Of a DNA stretch of 64,000 nucleotides, positions 36,503 through 47,472 are shown one piece after another. Location of the stretch: NCBI RefSeq assembly GCF_907165205.1, contig NC_058190.1, forward strand, positions 32,701,345 through 32,765,344. The letters are read 5' to 3'. Under the pieces are notes generated by a model that was not told the DNA's origin, ran no database searches, and was given only the letters and a program-made list of their open reading frames with translations. This DNA comes from Coccinella septempunctata (taxonomy: Eukaryota > Arthropoda > Insecta > Coleoptera > Coccinellidae). Each line of letters begins with the position of its first letter. Within the stretch, counting starts at the first letter, position 1. The position numbers and the translations under genes are program-made.

Positions 36503-37565
36503 ATCCAAACAGTGAACAGTAATAGATAAACGTTGACTCTGGAACACATTGAGGGTCTGAAATCGTCTCTTTTGATGATAACTCCTTGAAAAAACTCACG
36601 ATTGTGGTAATCTTCCGCTTCTTAATAAGTTTGGTGAATAATTAGAGAACAATTGCGTTGCTAGAGATGTATTTTGATATTTTAGATAATTATCATTGAG
36701 AATATCCATAATAAGCTTGAATTAATCCCATTTTTCAAAGTGCCACAAGCAGATTTGGTATAAATACAAAAGAAAAAATACTAATTTTACTGAACGATCT
36801 GATCTACCGGCTACATAACACCTCCGAAATTTATCCATATGAACTGATTAATATTAATCCAATTAATTATGCCGGTTTTCATAATAATCATAAACTGTTT
36901 CGGACTTCCTTGACCTCATCAGCGCGAGACGGTCATCAAATGAATGACACTCACGGACAGTTTATGAAAACTGCTGCATTCCATCTACAATTGATATTAA
37001 AAAATGAAATTTCATTATTTCCTACAGAAATTGAGTAGCACAATTCGAATAAATGGACGATTTACCAATAAAAAATTCATGATTTTTGTAGCATACATAC
37101 ATAGGTACATACATACAGAATTCATGAACAACCTGGTATTGATCTTCAAACAAATACAAGAATTTATATGGAATAAATGAATCCACGGCTATACAGGCCT
37201 TTCGGAAGTCTTGCTTCTTTCGTACCCCAAGGCCATGAATTTTGGAGATACAGAGAGATTTAGGAATTCGTTCAAAATTTACGAAACTCATAACTTGCGA
37301 ATGAGTGGCCTGATTTGGATGAAATTTTGTGGGTTCGTTTATTTCCAATAACCTTTTGAGATGGCTTATGCAATTCCAAAATTAGCAGAACAGTACTCAG
37401 AATATTGAGATTAATTTTTCAAATATCAAGATGCATTTTTTCTGGATCAGTCGAAAAATTTTTGTCTTTCAGAATCGAAAAACCCATAGTTTTCAACAGT
37501 TTTTCAGTGAAACAATGTGTTTGTCTCCGATATCTTAACTTCACCCACACATAATCTAAACTTTT
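36503..37565. other. non-coding stretch with a weak inverted repeat
   Basis: TTTTCATAATAATCATAAAC at about 36876 and GTTTATGAAAAC at about 36960 are a loose inverted pair that could be a small decayed MITE. Nothing else was recognised. Confidence 0.35.
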
Positions 37566-37722
37566 CAATAAAATGACCGAACATTTCGATGAAATGGCCA
37601 AACATCTTAATAAAATGATCAAAACATTTTAATAAAATGATTAAACATTTTGATGAAATGATCAAACATTTCAATAAAATGACCAAACATTTTAATGAAA
37701 TGACCGAACATTTCAATAAAAT
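37566..37722. repeat. second 21-bp minisatellite, about 7.5 units
   Basis: The unit AATAAAATGACCAAACATTTC is repeated with a 21-bp period and one 1-bp insertion. The minus strand stays open as a repeating Lys-Cys/Leu-Ile heptapeptide (KCLIILL-like), which accounts for the 70-codon frame there. The sequence is unrelated to the array at 36357, although the period is identical. One further unit-like piece, ATTTCAATAAAATGAC, lies at about 38000. Confidence 0.8.
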
Positions 37723-37734
37723 TTTCTGAACCTT

Positions 37735-37952
37735 TTAGGGTTTTCACTCCCAATCTCTGGAACATAATCAATTAAAAAATGAAATAAACGATTTGCTCCT
37801 GCGTAAATTCTTGCACTAATTTTTCATGAGCAAATCAAGTAGAAGAAATTGTTGCCTGACGATGAACTGAAAAGGGGAACTTCTTTTCAGTTCATTGTCA
37901 GGCAACCATTTTTTTTTCTACTTTGTTCCAGAGATTGGGAGTTAAAACCCTT
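37735..37952. mobile_element. 218-bp foldback MITE
   Basis: The outer arms pair AGGGTTTTCACTCCCAATCT on the left with AGATTGGGAGTTAAAACCCT on the right, extending through CTGGAACA / TGTTCCAG. The inner arms pair AAGTAGAAGAAATTGTTGCC, continuing TGACGATGAACTGAAAAG, with CTTTTCAGTTCATTGTCA, continuing GGCAACC, and CTACTT, around a loop of about 9 bases. It directly follows the second minisatellite. It is non-coding. Confidence 0.75.
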
Positions 37953-38488
37953 GAAAGTTTGAAAATGCAGAATCTTCCCAGATTGAATTTCAATCGATAT
38001 TTCAATAAAATGACTTTTATTATAGATAAGACGTAAACAAAGAAATTAAGAAAGAATACGGCGGATTTGTGACACCTTGGTGTGACTCCATTGTCGCAAC
38101 TGTGTTAGATACTGTCACTTTAGCAAAAACCTTTGAAACCAGATTATTTCAGGGCCAACATAAGTAACTTTTCAAATCCACCGGATCTGTATTCTTGGAA
38201 ATATGTATTAGGAAAATATTTTTCCTCGAATATAAGCACCGTTGGCCAAATTCAACACCTGGATCTAAGTAACAATGTTATGAATTTAAAGAATTGCTCA
38301 AAATTTTCTGACTTCATGTCAGTTCTTTTCCCATTTTTTCGTAGTTTTTACATTCAAGAAATAACCTGTTTTCCATAATGGAAAACAAGGCGTACGATAC
38401 CCGAATTTTCACTTGGAAAGCCGTAACTCATCCTTTCGAACAAAAAAGTTCAACTCCGGGAATAACTAAGTGATCCAACTGACCCTTA

Positions 38489-40328
38489 AGGTAAGCGCAC
38501 ATACAACGGCATCGGACGGACGGCATGGAAGGAACGGCACGGCAGCGGCGGAATTTTTATGAAGGTATCGCACATATAACATCGGAATCGCCGGACTCCG
38601 GAGGAATAGATTAGTTGCGGTGAGGAACCAGCGTTCGTTCTGGAGGAAGAAGAGTTTCAAAAGCGAAGGAATCGTAGACGAATGTGGATACATGACATAT
38701 GTAAAAAAGGAAGGATTTTGGAGAATATGTTCATTTATTTTCGGACTTGATGAAGGACGAAAAAAAAATGGTTGCTATAATTTCTGTCACTTAAATTGTA
38801 CAGGGTGGGCAAATTTCGATGTTTTTGCACTACAGCTTTTAAACCAGAGGAGATAGACAAAATCGGATACCCCATTCTCGTTCTCTTTTTCTGAGAAACT
38901 TACAATAGTTACTAGTGATTTTTAGCCACTTTCTTTTGTTTTTGAGTTATAAGCAAAAATTGGAAAAATGGCGATATCGAAATAAATTTATATCTCCGCT
39001 AATACTGATGATAGAGCTCTGAAATCGAAACATTATACAGGCACTTTTTCACGTAGAATCCAGTGGCGTGCTCGCCTTTTTAGCAGGATTTTTAATTACG
39101 AAGCTATGATCCAAAGTTTTGTTTTTTTAAATGGGAACACTAGTTTTCTGTGCAATTTTTTGAAAGCTTAATTTTTACTGATTTCAAAAATATATATCAT
39201 CTTATGGTTTGTATCAATATAAATAATAGAAAATGGTCAAAAACCTTTTTTCTCAATATTTCTATGGTTTTAAATTTAGACGAGCACAGAAAAATAGAGT
39301 TTCCTATAACAAAAGCCGTCTCCTTCCAGCAATGTCATTCTTTCTATGCAGATTACCAATTTTCACAAAATTTGAATCAGATATATTTAATAAATTTTCA
39401 TAATAATGAAAAGACTCAAAGAAGGAGACAGTGGTAATCATACGATGCTATATGTTTCTGTGCTCATCAAAAGTTGAAACCATAGAAATATTGAGAAAAA
39501 AGGTTTTTGACCATTTTTTATCATTTATATTGATACAAACCATATGATGTTATATATTTTTGAAATCAGTAAAAATTAAGCTTTCCAAAAATTGCACAGA
39601 AAACTAGGGTTCCCATTTAAAAAACCATACTTTGGATCATAGCTTCGTAATTAAAAATCCTGCTAAAAAGGCGAGCACGCCACTGGATTCTACGTAAAAA
39701 AGTGCCTGTATAATGTTTCGATTTCAGAGCTCTATCATCAGTATAAGCGGAGATATAAATTTATTTCGATATCGCCATTTTTCCAATTTTTGCTTATAAC
39801 TCGAAAACAAAAGAAAGTGGCCAAAAATCACTACTACTATTGTAAGTTTCTCGGAAAAAGAGAACGAGAATGGGGTATCAGATTTTGTCTATTTCCTCTG
39901 GTTTACTTTTAAACGGGTAATTTCGATGTTTTAGCAGCTTTCTGTAGTGCTAAAACATCGAAATTTGCCCACCCTGTACAATTCATTATAATTTTGTACG
40001 CGCAGTATTAAGTTCTCCTGAAAACTCATGCTTTTGCCGTGAATTCGTATTTCGTATGACTACCCCTACCTACAAGCCGCTGCATGTAGAGACTTGTAAA
40101 ATGACGCAGATGCCGCGGCAATCTCCGATTGGTATCGCACATATGTCGGGATCGGCCGGCACAGCACGCATCGGTCGGAATTTAATTCTCGTTCCTCAAT
40201 TCCGTCGGATGCGATGCAATGCGATGCCTGCCGTCCGCACATATGTGCGTTGCTCCATACAGTTCCATTGAAAGTAATTTATTCCGATCCATGCCGTCCG
40301 TCCGATGCCGTTGTATGTGCGCTTGCCT
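38489..40328. mobile_element. TTA-flanked transposon with ~40-bp inverted repeats, split by the giant foldback
   Basis: The left terminus AGGTAAGCGCACATACAACG, continuing through GCATCGGACGGACGGCATGGA, is matched in complement at the right end, with perfect identity over about 37 bases after one mismatch. TTA flanks both ends (38486-38488 and 40329-40331). Subterminal CGCACATAT motifs recur on both sides (38569, 40135 and 40236). Without the 1.2-kb insertion the element is about 660 bp. A TWA target duplication is typical of the PIF/Harbinger superfamily, so that is the likeliest class. It is non-autonomous. The local GC content, about 55 per cent, contrasts with the surroundings. Confidence 0.75.
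38801..39976. mobile_element. 1.18-kb giant foldback element
   Basis: Arms of about 530 bp (38801-39330 and 39421-39976) are inverted copies with a loop of about 90 bp. The ends are CAGGGTGGGCAAATTTCGAT and its complement, and TA flanks both sides (38799-38800 and 39977-39978). The arms can be followed through TTTTTGCTTATAACTC, AGAGCTCTATCATCAGTAT and GGCGAGCACGCCACTGGA down to GTCTCCTTC / GAAGGAG. The right arm carries about 40 extra bases that form a small terminal hairpin (about 39918-39961). The 95-codon frame at 39150-39437 spans arm and loop and is not a gene. A transcript would form a very long dsRNA. Confidence 0.85.
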
Positions 40329-40774
40329 TTAGGCTCCATCATCGCCAAACGTCCGACAAAAACATATATATGCCAGAAGAAATTTAGGGACGTGGAGGGT
40401 TCCTTTTCCACGGTGTGCTTCATTCATATTTATCAGTCATCCGAAGCGAACCGCAAATATAATACGAATATTGAAAGCTATTTTCGGGATATTTTTGTTA
40501 GCGGAACACACCGGTTTTCCAAAACAAATCGATAAAACATTCGGCGTATTCGTTTTAACAACTGTTCGGATGATACGTGGAACGGGAATCGATTTACCTG
40601 TGTGGAAAACACGAACTCATTCCCGGTTTTGGCGTATTCGGCGACGATAGGGATGATACACAGAAAAAAATATTTCTTCAACTTGATTTTTGGCGATGTG
40701 GTGATATTACATCGAGAGTGAAGCGATAATATTTGCAGGAAATTTTGATGTGTAATCCAAAAGAACGCAATATA

Positions 40775-41760
40775 CAGGATATACCAGGATTAATTTTTAA
40801 TTTGGATATAGGTCCAGGACTTAAGAAGAAGAGTGGGGACATGGGGGTATGTCTACAAACGCTTCGTTGAAGAGTTAGTTACGTTGCTCCAAAAAAGACT
40901 TGATTATGGATTTATTCGATTTTTTTCAAAGTATGACCAAAATGAACACATAAAATTTCGCAGGGGTATTTTTCGAATATATATGAAGTTGAAACTAATT
41001 TTCCCACTCATCCCTCATAGCTAGAGAGGGATGAAATGGACACCCATTTTTGATTTTCTTCCGTAACATTCAGAGGCTTCGAATATCACAATTAAAAATT
41101 ATGCTTCGAAAAGACAATTTCATTTGAAAACATTATGGTTTCCTGAGTTGTTAACGGGAAAATGATAGTGTTTTCCTAAAAAATAAAATACTCGTGTGCC
41201 CTTTGCTCTGTTTTTCAACAACCAATCAAAAACTGCCACGATCTTCTCTCGTTGCTTAGGTTCAACGTTTTGTAATTTTGAAAGTCAGTTTGACCAGCTT
41301 AGTGTAAACAGTTTACTCCTTTTTGTGTACATAGTTTGAGCACAAATTATGCCAAACATTTTTCAAATGGGAAATTCTAATATATCTGTTCAAAAACAGA
41401 TCAAAGGATCTACTTTATTCTTTCAGGACACAGTAAAAATGCAATATAGTTTCCAGAATACAATCGTCATTTGAATACATATTTTTTGATGAGCCCCAAA
41501 GAAAGGTTATGGTGGAAAATACAAAAAGGGTTGCCGATTTGGCCCTCTTTAGCTGTGAGAAATCAGTGAAAAATTGAGTTCTAGGTACATCTCTATTTGA
41601 AAAATATCACGGCAAAATTTCATTCATTTATCTTTGTCCCTCTAAAAAAAAATGAATGAATGTCCATAATGAAGTCTTCACTTTTGAAGCAACGGATCGT
41701 GTTATTTTAAGGTACTGAACCTATATCCGAATTTATTCCCATTTATCTTTGAGCACCCTG
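40775..41760. mobile_element. 986-bp TA-flanked element with degenerate CAGGGTG-type ends
   Basis: Left TA-CAGGATATACCAGG and right CACCCTG-TA are inverted. The similarity extends inward to GGATATAGGTCCAGGACTTAA on the left and TTAAGGTACTGAACCTATATCC on the right, about 55 bp from each end. The left end is more eroded. Interior short frames are not recognisable. Confidence 0.6.
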
Positions 41761-41762
41761 TA

Positions 41763-43839
41763 TAATGTGTTTAGTAATCCTGTATCTATGTATGTATCGA
41801 CCAAATGAAATGATGGATGATCGATTAAACTCTTAACTCCCAATAAATCTACATTTTACATTAAATCTTTCATTTAGTTGTTTCAATTAAATTGAAATTT
41901 TGTTCCCTTTGAGTTTTTTTTTGTGGTAGGATATTTCAAAATGAATTGTTTAGATATCGACGACATTTCGAAAAACTTTTTTGTGGATGATTGCATATAA
42001 GTTTTGTTGGGTTAAGCTGTTTCAGTACACGAATTGAAGATAAATACCTTTCTTAAGTATTCGATTCTATTCGATCATCATAAAATGTCATGTGTTGACA
42101 GAATATTGAACTGTGGACATTAATTCATAAAAAACTGCAAAAAGTTCCACCTAGTGCCAATATTTTGAATAAGCTTACATTCACTTACATAACCAAACAA
42201 AAAGGATCTCAATACCTACCCTACCATGTATATCGAAATATTACATTTGAATCGATAAACATCCATTAGAACAAAATATCATGTCAAAATGGTCACAAAA
42301 CTCACCACTTATAATGAACAGACAAAATTACAACAATTGGAAGCATGAGTTACATCGTCAATGCAAAACGCTTTTTAATCGACCCAAAAAAATCCATTTT
42401 TACATGAACATCAGCATCTGGGAGAATCGTATAGTGTGAAAGGGGCATCAGAAATTTATTTATGCTCAAATGATGATGACAACCCCCATTAGCTCTCTAT
42501 ATCTATAACCAGGTTCATATAATATTTATGGTCATTCTCAGTGTAGTAGTGCGTTTTTCCGATGATATTCGTTAGGAATTATTCGGAATTATGTTCCATT
42601 AAATAAATCTTCATAAAAAATTCATCAGAAACTTTCATATATGAAAGTAATTTTTAAAGTAATGAAGATGGATCATGCCTAAACAAACAGGGAGACAATG
42701 AATAAAATAATAAGAATTAATTCAGATACTTACCACTCACTGATATGAATATCACCAAATGTTACGATCTGAATTGAGCTAGCCAATTTGCCATCGTCAG
42801 GGCAACTAAATGGAGAACGTTCCACCGAAGGAAAGCAGATGCTGACTTTGGTTTCGGTCTCATTTGACCTCGTCAGAGCAACAGAGCTTCTTCTCGGAGA
42901 AAAAGCTGTTGCTAATAATGGCATATTTTTGTAGTTGAAGTAGTATCCCTTGTTGCTTCGATCACTTCCAAGAGCAAACGAAAGCTTTAGGAATACCTGT
43001 AAAAATCATTAATGAATGTCTTTTTTAATGAACTGAGTTTCACAAGGCTTTAAAGAGAGAGCAGCCCTCGAAAAGTAATTTAAGAAGCAAAGTGCAAAAA
43101 CTGTGTAATGTTCGGAGCGCATATTATTCTCCAGAGTTATAAAAATCTCATGGAAAGTGGATACCGTTCAGATAAAGTTCAAGCAAACTGCTCTCATGTT
43201 CATACTAGTTCATCTCCGGCTTTTAAACTCCCTCACAAACTCAACCCGTCATCTTCACATACAGAAATTTATGGAACATAATTTTTCCTCCCACGACGAT
43301 CGGTACTGGATAACTCATCTCGGAAAGCTTAAAACACGCAGAAGTACGCTTTTATGAATGGCGATGATGTGGAATCTCCTTTTTTTCCGAGTTAAATTAA
43401 TCAACTCCTGAAATCACTGAGCGTACTTGAATTGCAGATGTTAGAAAAGACCCTCGAGTCGTCCGGAAAGAATTTTTATTCAATTAATTCTTCGCCTCCA
43501 TTTATCGAATTTCCGTGACATCGGAGGAGGAATATTTCTGAGGTGGTGGAAATTCGGTTTGAATCACACAGCATCAAAGTTGTTCTGAAGCTTTAAATTT
43601 TGAAATGGATGAAAAAGGAGTGACTTGTGGACGAAATAACCCACCTGAATAGTTTTCATAGTTTTATCGATAAATAAATATTGAATTTTTTTCACTTCAT
43701 TCAACAAAATATCTTTTGCTCCATTTCTTTTATCCTGAAAATTATTGGACATATAGGTACACAGAGTAATTTGTAATTTTACGTGAGCCTCCAAAGGGGT
43801 TGCATTTTGTATTAGAGGTTATTTGCCACAATCGGACTA
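41763..43839. other. non-coding stretch apart from one dispersed repeat
   Basis: No coding sequence was recognised. The dispersed repeat at 42753-42915 is listed separately. Frames of 60-70 codons at 43157-43357 and 42730-42924 have no independent support. Confidence 0.4.
42753..42915. repeat. dispersed repeat shared with 34421-34562, copy 2
   Basis: ATGTTACGATCTGAATTGAG, CTAGCCAA, TTTCGGTCTCATTTGACCTC and GTCAGAGCAACAGAG follow in the same order as at 34.4 kb, with a longer and GC-richer middle (AACGTTCCACCGAAGGAAAG). No terminal inverted repeats or tail were found. Confidence 0.55.
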
Positions 43840-43841
43840 TA

Positions 43842-44447
43842 CAGGGTGAGTCTTTGACTCGTACAAATATTTTGACACTATATTTCTGAGGTCTTATACC
43901 ATTTTGTCCGAATCGACTTGGTTTGAAAGATACAGGCTGTTGAAAAACCATAAAAAATATTCTGTGTCACAAACGGTTTTATCGAATGAAATGAATGTCG
44001 GAATATAGTTTTTTATTTATTTGATGAATCTTCTTCGAATACAAGATATCACCCACTCTTTCAGTTTTCTCATTATGATCATTTCGTACCTTAAAAATAC
44101 CTAAAATTCAAAGAACCCAACTCTAGTGAACTTAAGTTTACCGCTATCTAATGAATATTTGAACATTTTTTTAAATAACAGTACTCCTCATATTTTCTCG
44201 TATAATGCTTCGTTTTCGAGTAATTTGATGTTCGAAAATAAAAAATATCTGCGATATTCGGAAAATTGGGTATTTGTGTCACAGAGGTATGTGGAGTGTC
44301 ACAGATTCAGCTAGATATTCTATAGGTAATTTTGTTTTTAAGGGGTGGCACAGCACATTATGAAAACTTTGAAAGGCTACATCTTTTTATCCGAAAAAAT
44401 GGTATGGAAAAAAAGTGTTTCTCTTGACCTAAAGAATCTACTGTTGA
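43842..44447 (+). mobile_element. second copy of the 580-bp TA element (family A), right end truncated
   Basis: It starts CAGGGTGAGTCTTTGACTCG after TA and runs collinear with 18573-19146, including GGTTTGAAAGATACAGGCTG and ATTTATTTGATGAATCTTCT. The right terminal repeat stops after AAGAATCTACTGTTGA and is immediately followed by another CAGGGTG end at 44453. The last 30 or so bases were therefore lost, or were replaced by the neighbouring element. Confidence 0.75.
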
Positions 44448-44452
44448 TTATA

Positions 44453-44519
44453 CAGGGTGATTCACCGGGATGGCCTACTAGTCGTTTTAGGAGAAATTTA
44501 TAATAATTTTTTGCTGAAA
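44453..44519. repeat. solo CAGGGTG transposon end
   Basis: TA-CAGGGTGATTCACCGGGATGG is a further terminus of the CAGGGTG type, but its sequence differs from family A. No matching right end was found within 2 kb. Confidence 0.45.
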
Positions 44520-44741
44520 ATGTGTAAAATAATAAAATTAGATTCAATATATTAGATTGATCTAAAATTGACAACCCAATTCAAAATGATTTGGACACTG
44601 CTTGTATAGCCCTAAAACCATCCTGAACTTAATAAATCGAACAATGATTAACCAGATGTTTAGGGTTTCTTCTGGTTCCCCGCATTCACAACTAGGGCTT
44701 TCAATTGAATTCCACCTGAAAAGTAAAGTATCGCAACGTCC

Positions 44742-45812
44742 GTGCTCGTTCTTATACGATTCAGAATTCACCATATTTTCCTGGGAAGATCAAAACCAGG
44801 AACTCTATGCGAGGCATCAGTAACTAATTCTTTGTTGAAAATAGTGGATGTTGATGGAGGCCTGTTTAAGATGAAGCGCCTCAGAGCAAAAACCCGTACC
44901 AAGTTTATCACGGAACTTCAATATGCAGACGACTGTTCACTCATCGCTAGCAGCTCAGAGGATCTACAGATAATGATGGACACCTATAAACATATATACG
45001 AAGCTTTAGGCCTTAGACTCAATATTGACAAGACCAAAATCCTGGTAAGTCCGCCAGAAAGCCTTCAAACAGATATCAGCCTGGACAATGAAACTCTAGA
45101 ACAGGTCGAGCAGTTCAAATACTTGGGAGACTTCATAAATACTAGGGCTAACCTTGACACGGAAATACACAACCGTATCAATTCGGCATCACGGGCATTC
45201 TGGAAGCTGAAGGACAGAGTGTTCCAAAATCACGACCTCAATCTGAAGACCAAGACAGCTGTTTACAGAGCAGTGGTCCTCCCAACGCTTCTTTACGGAA
45301 GCGAAAGCTGGACTCCCTACAGGCGACATATTAAACAGCTTGAACAGACGCAGCAACGTCATCTAAGACAGATAATGCACATCAGATGGTTCCACAAAGT
45401 TTCGAATGCAGAAGTCTTGCAGCGCGCGAGTTGTACAACAATTGAGACTCAAGTAACGAGGGCCCGACTCAGATGGAGCGGCCACATTCTGAGGATGCAA
45501 GACACAAGACTCCCCAAAATAGCTCTATACGGCGAACTCACTGAGGGAGCCCGGAAACCAGGAGGCCAGTATAAGCGGTTTAAGGATACACTACATCAAT
45601 CCCTAAAATCAGTTAATGCTAATCATAACTGGGAACAACTAGCGTTAGACAGGTCACAGTGGAGGTCTTTGGTCCACAGTTATAATGGAGAATCGAGAAG
45701 GATACAGCGGCGGCCAGATCTGGTTGGAGACTATCCATGCCCTGAGTGTGGAAGGATCTGCAGGTCACGGTTGGGTCTCTTTAGTCACAGGAGGGCACAC
45801 AGTCGCAACTAG
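44742..45812 (+). CDS. truncated RT C-terminal ORF ending in a C2H2 zinc finger
   Basis: This is an open frame of 356 codons, of which only those from about 44852 belong to the LINE; the first 37 derive from the antisense of the host LINE and are fortuitous. Residues 46-64 hold LRAKTRTKFITELQYADD with the YADD catalytic pair (44922-44933). LNIDKTK, VEQFKYLG, VLPTLLYGSESWTPYRRHI and ARLRWSGHILRMQDTRLPK blocks follow. The last 25 residues form a C-X2-C-X12-H-X3-H finger, as in several LINEs whose C-terminal fingers bind template or target. Without the upstream RT palm residues and endonuclease it cannot be functional. The frame has no stop, unlike copy B, so this insertion is the younger of the two. 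Clade not assigned. Confidence 0.75.
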   Translation: MLVLIRFRIHHIFLGRSKPGTLCEASVTNSLLKIVDVDGGLFKMKRLRAKTRTKFITELQYADDCSLIASSSEDLQIMMDTYKHIYEALGLRLNIDKTKILVSPPESLQTDISLDNETLEQVEQFKYLGDFINTRANLDTEIHNRINSASRAFWKLKDRVFQNHDLNLKTKTAVYRAVVLPTLLYGSESWTPYRRHIKQLEQTQQRHLRQIMHIRWFHKVSNAEVLQRASCTTIETQVTRARLRWSGHILRMQDTRLPKIALYGELTEGARKPGGQYKRFKDTLHQSLKSVNANHNWEQLALDRSQWRSLVHSYNGESRRIQRRPDLVGDYPCPECGRICRSRLGLFSHRRAHSRN

Positions 45813-45902
45813 CACTAAGAAGTTACAAGTCTGTTCGAATTTTTTTTTTCTTCTTCTTTTTGTAGATTTATTCCCGGTAACGGGATACAGCAATGAATGA
45901 AT
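44852..45902 (+). mobile_element. 5'-truncated LINE with C2H2-finger tail (copy A), nested in another LINE
   Basis: Matches to the host LINE define the insertion precisely. Host sequence ends at TGGATGT (44845-44851) and resumes at TGGATGT (45902-45908), a 6-7-bp target duplication. The inserted sequence starts TGATGGAGGCCTG, within an RT coding region, and ends in a 3' UTR with a short (ATGA)n-type tail, CAATGAATGAATG. The same UTR and tail are in the minus-strand copy at 13930-15010. Loss of the 5' part is the usual result of incomplete target-primed reverse transcription. Confidence 0.85.
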
Positions 45903-46500
45903 GGATGTATTCCATTCAGACTGCCAATGGTCCTTGTCCCTTATATTTGAATTAAGAAAAGTGTTGGACCATAAAGGTGTATGCGACTTGAGTCTTGGAA
46001 TCGTATTTTTTGGAATGTAGGACAGAATTGGAAAGGAGTCGGGCAAGGATTGAAATTTATTCCAGGAATTCATAACCGCAGTGTTTCTACGAATATGAGG
46101 CGGTAAAATGTTTGAAAGAACTGGTAACCATTGAATAGGTGAAGATCTAATAGTTCCAGTTATAGTTCTCATGGAAAGATTCAGCTGTGTATCAATTTTT
46201 TGCACATGAGCAATATCAATTCAGGATTGAAGTTATTTTCCAAAAAGAATTACCGGAAACTGCACTCAATTTTCTATATTTTTGGTGATTATTCAAATGG
46301 AAACACGAAACCTCGGTTTTATTTGGGTTGAGACGCAAACGCCATTCGAAAAGGTAATTCATCAAAATTTTTAAATCTGTAGATAGATTATTCTCGAGAT
46401 TATTCTCTATGCATCTAAAATCAGAATGACGGAATGCGAGGGTACTAGCATCATGAGCATTCATCAGTTTTCAATTATCTTGATAGGTCACATCTCATTG

Positions 46501-47095
46501 CTCTTTATGCAAAATCTGAGATTTTCAAATCTTCTAGAAACTTTCTCGTAGATTCTAGCTATTCGATTTTCCAATTTCAGATATTCCCTTCTACGCACCC
46601 GAGGGAATGTCAGATACCAAATTAGCACTCATCTCTTATATTCTAATGGGTTATTGTCCGCCAGATTTGATCCAGAAAAAATGGTTCCAATTTTTCAACG
46701 TCTTGATTCAATTTAAAATGCAAAAACTGGAATGAATTGAGGGGATTACGGTGGATAATTCTGCATTTATCAAGATTTTCTGGAATTGTCGAAGATTCAT
46801 TTTCAATTCTGAGCGCCATTTCCGGAAGATGATGAATTTTATTTGATCGATTATGGAAATGTTATTTTAATGAAGAGCGTTCTGTTGAGGGCGAACAATT
46901 CAATACTCCCGTCAATATTTATACCGGGTGTTTTCAAAGCTGAATTTTTCACTGACAGAAGGTACAACTCATCAAGAATCGTATTAATGAAAAACTCGCG
47001 CTTGATTTGGTGGGGAATGCGTGAGGGGCCACATTTTTATCCCTTTCTTAGGTGAATATGAATGATACATATGAGGACGATTTAATGAGCATATA
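46501..47095. other. non-coding stretch, nothing recognised
   Basis: Contains a 70-codon plus-strand frame (46843-47055) without motifs. No repeats were recognised. Confidence 0.35.
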
Positions 47096-47472
47096 CAGGA
47101 TGTTCCTAAATTCATGCGATAAACTTCAGGAGGTGAATGCTTGTTTGAGATGGGTCTTTCCTATAACAAAATTTCCTCAGCCTACCCTTTCCGAGATTAG
47201 AAGCTTCGTATATTCAAATAGCGTGTGACACTATAAGAAATACACCAAAAATCTTTGAACGTTACGGCACTCCATGACACGTAGACTGGGTTCGTGTATT
47301 TTGGCTGGAGGTTGTCATTTCCAGAATTTATTATGAATCCTTTCTTATTTTACATCTTTACTGTTTTCCACTCAATTTATTAAAATATTTATAAAATATG
47401 GTTTTTCTCTTCAGCTACTGGTTTTAGGAAAAAAATTCGAGAATAAAAGAAATTGGTAAACAAAACACCCTG
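47096..47472. mobile_element. 377-bp element with CAGGATGTT/CAGGGTGTT ends and TA flanks
   Basis: Left TA-CAGGATGTTCC and right AACACCCTG-TA are inverted over the first nine or ten bases. Beyond that the ends diverge. The size and the TA flanks fit the other CAGGGTG elements. It is non-coding. Confidence 0.5.

Larger units (their letters stand above)
44520..46500 (-). pseudogene. jockey/CR1-type LINE 3' half, interrupted by a second LINE
   Basis: Minus strand from 46464: a segment FEWRLRLNPNKTEVSCFHLN (late RT palm), then from about 46200 NLSMRTITGTIRSSPIQW and LPPHIRRNTAVMNSWNKF, up to DHWQSEWNTS at about 45909. After the insertion it resumes at about 44851 as TSTIFNKELVTDASHRVPGF, then DLPRKIW and, after a stop and a 1-base shift, KNEHGRCDTLLFRW with a Cys-rich ECGEPEETLN (about 44690-44745). 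This order, RT thumb, PGFDLPR-type linker and H/C-rich tail, is known from jockey/CR1-group ORF2. An internal deletion removes the segment between 46216 and 46205. It is dead, and it is the older host of the insertion at 44852-45902. Confidence 0.8.

Noticed and set aside
36316..36549. Heptapeptide-repeat protein resembling a coiled coil
   Set aside because: It is a second 21-bp minisatellite with the same explanation.
37504..37716. Repetitive Lys-Cys/Leu protein on the minus strand
   Set aside because: It is a 21-bp minisatellite, which leaves a frame open by its period; there is no start context or conservation.
36357..37722. Possible CRISPR array
   Set aside because: The units are contiguous, with no unique spacers, and the genome is eukaryotic.
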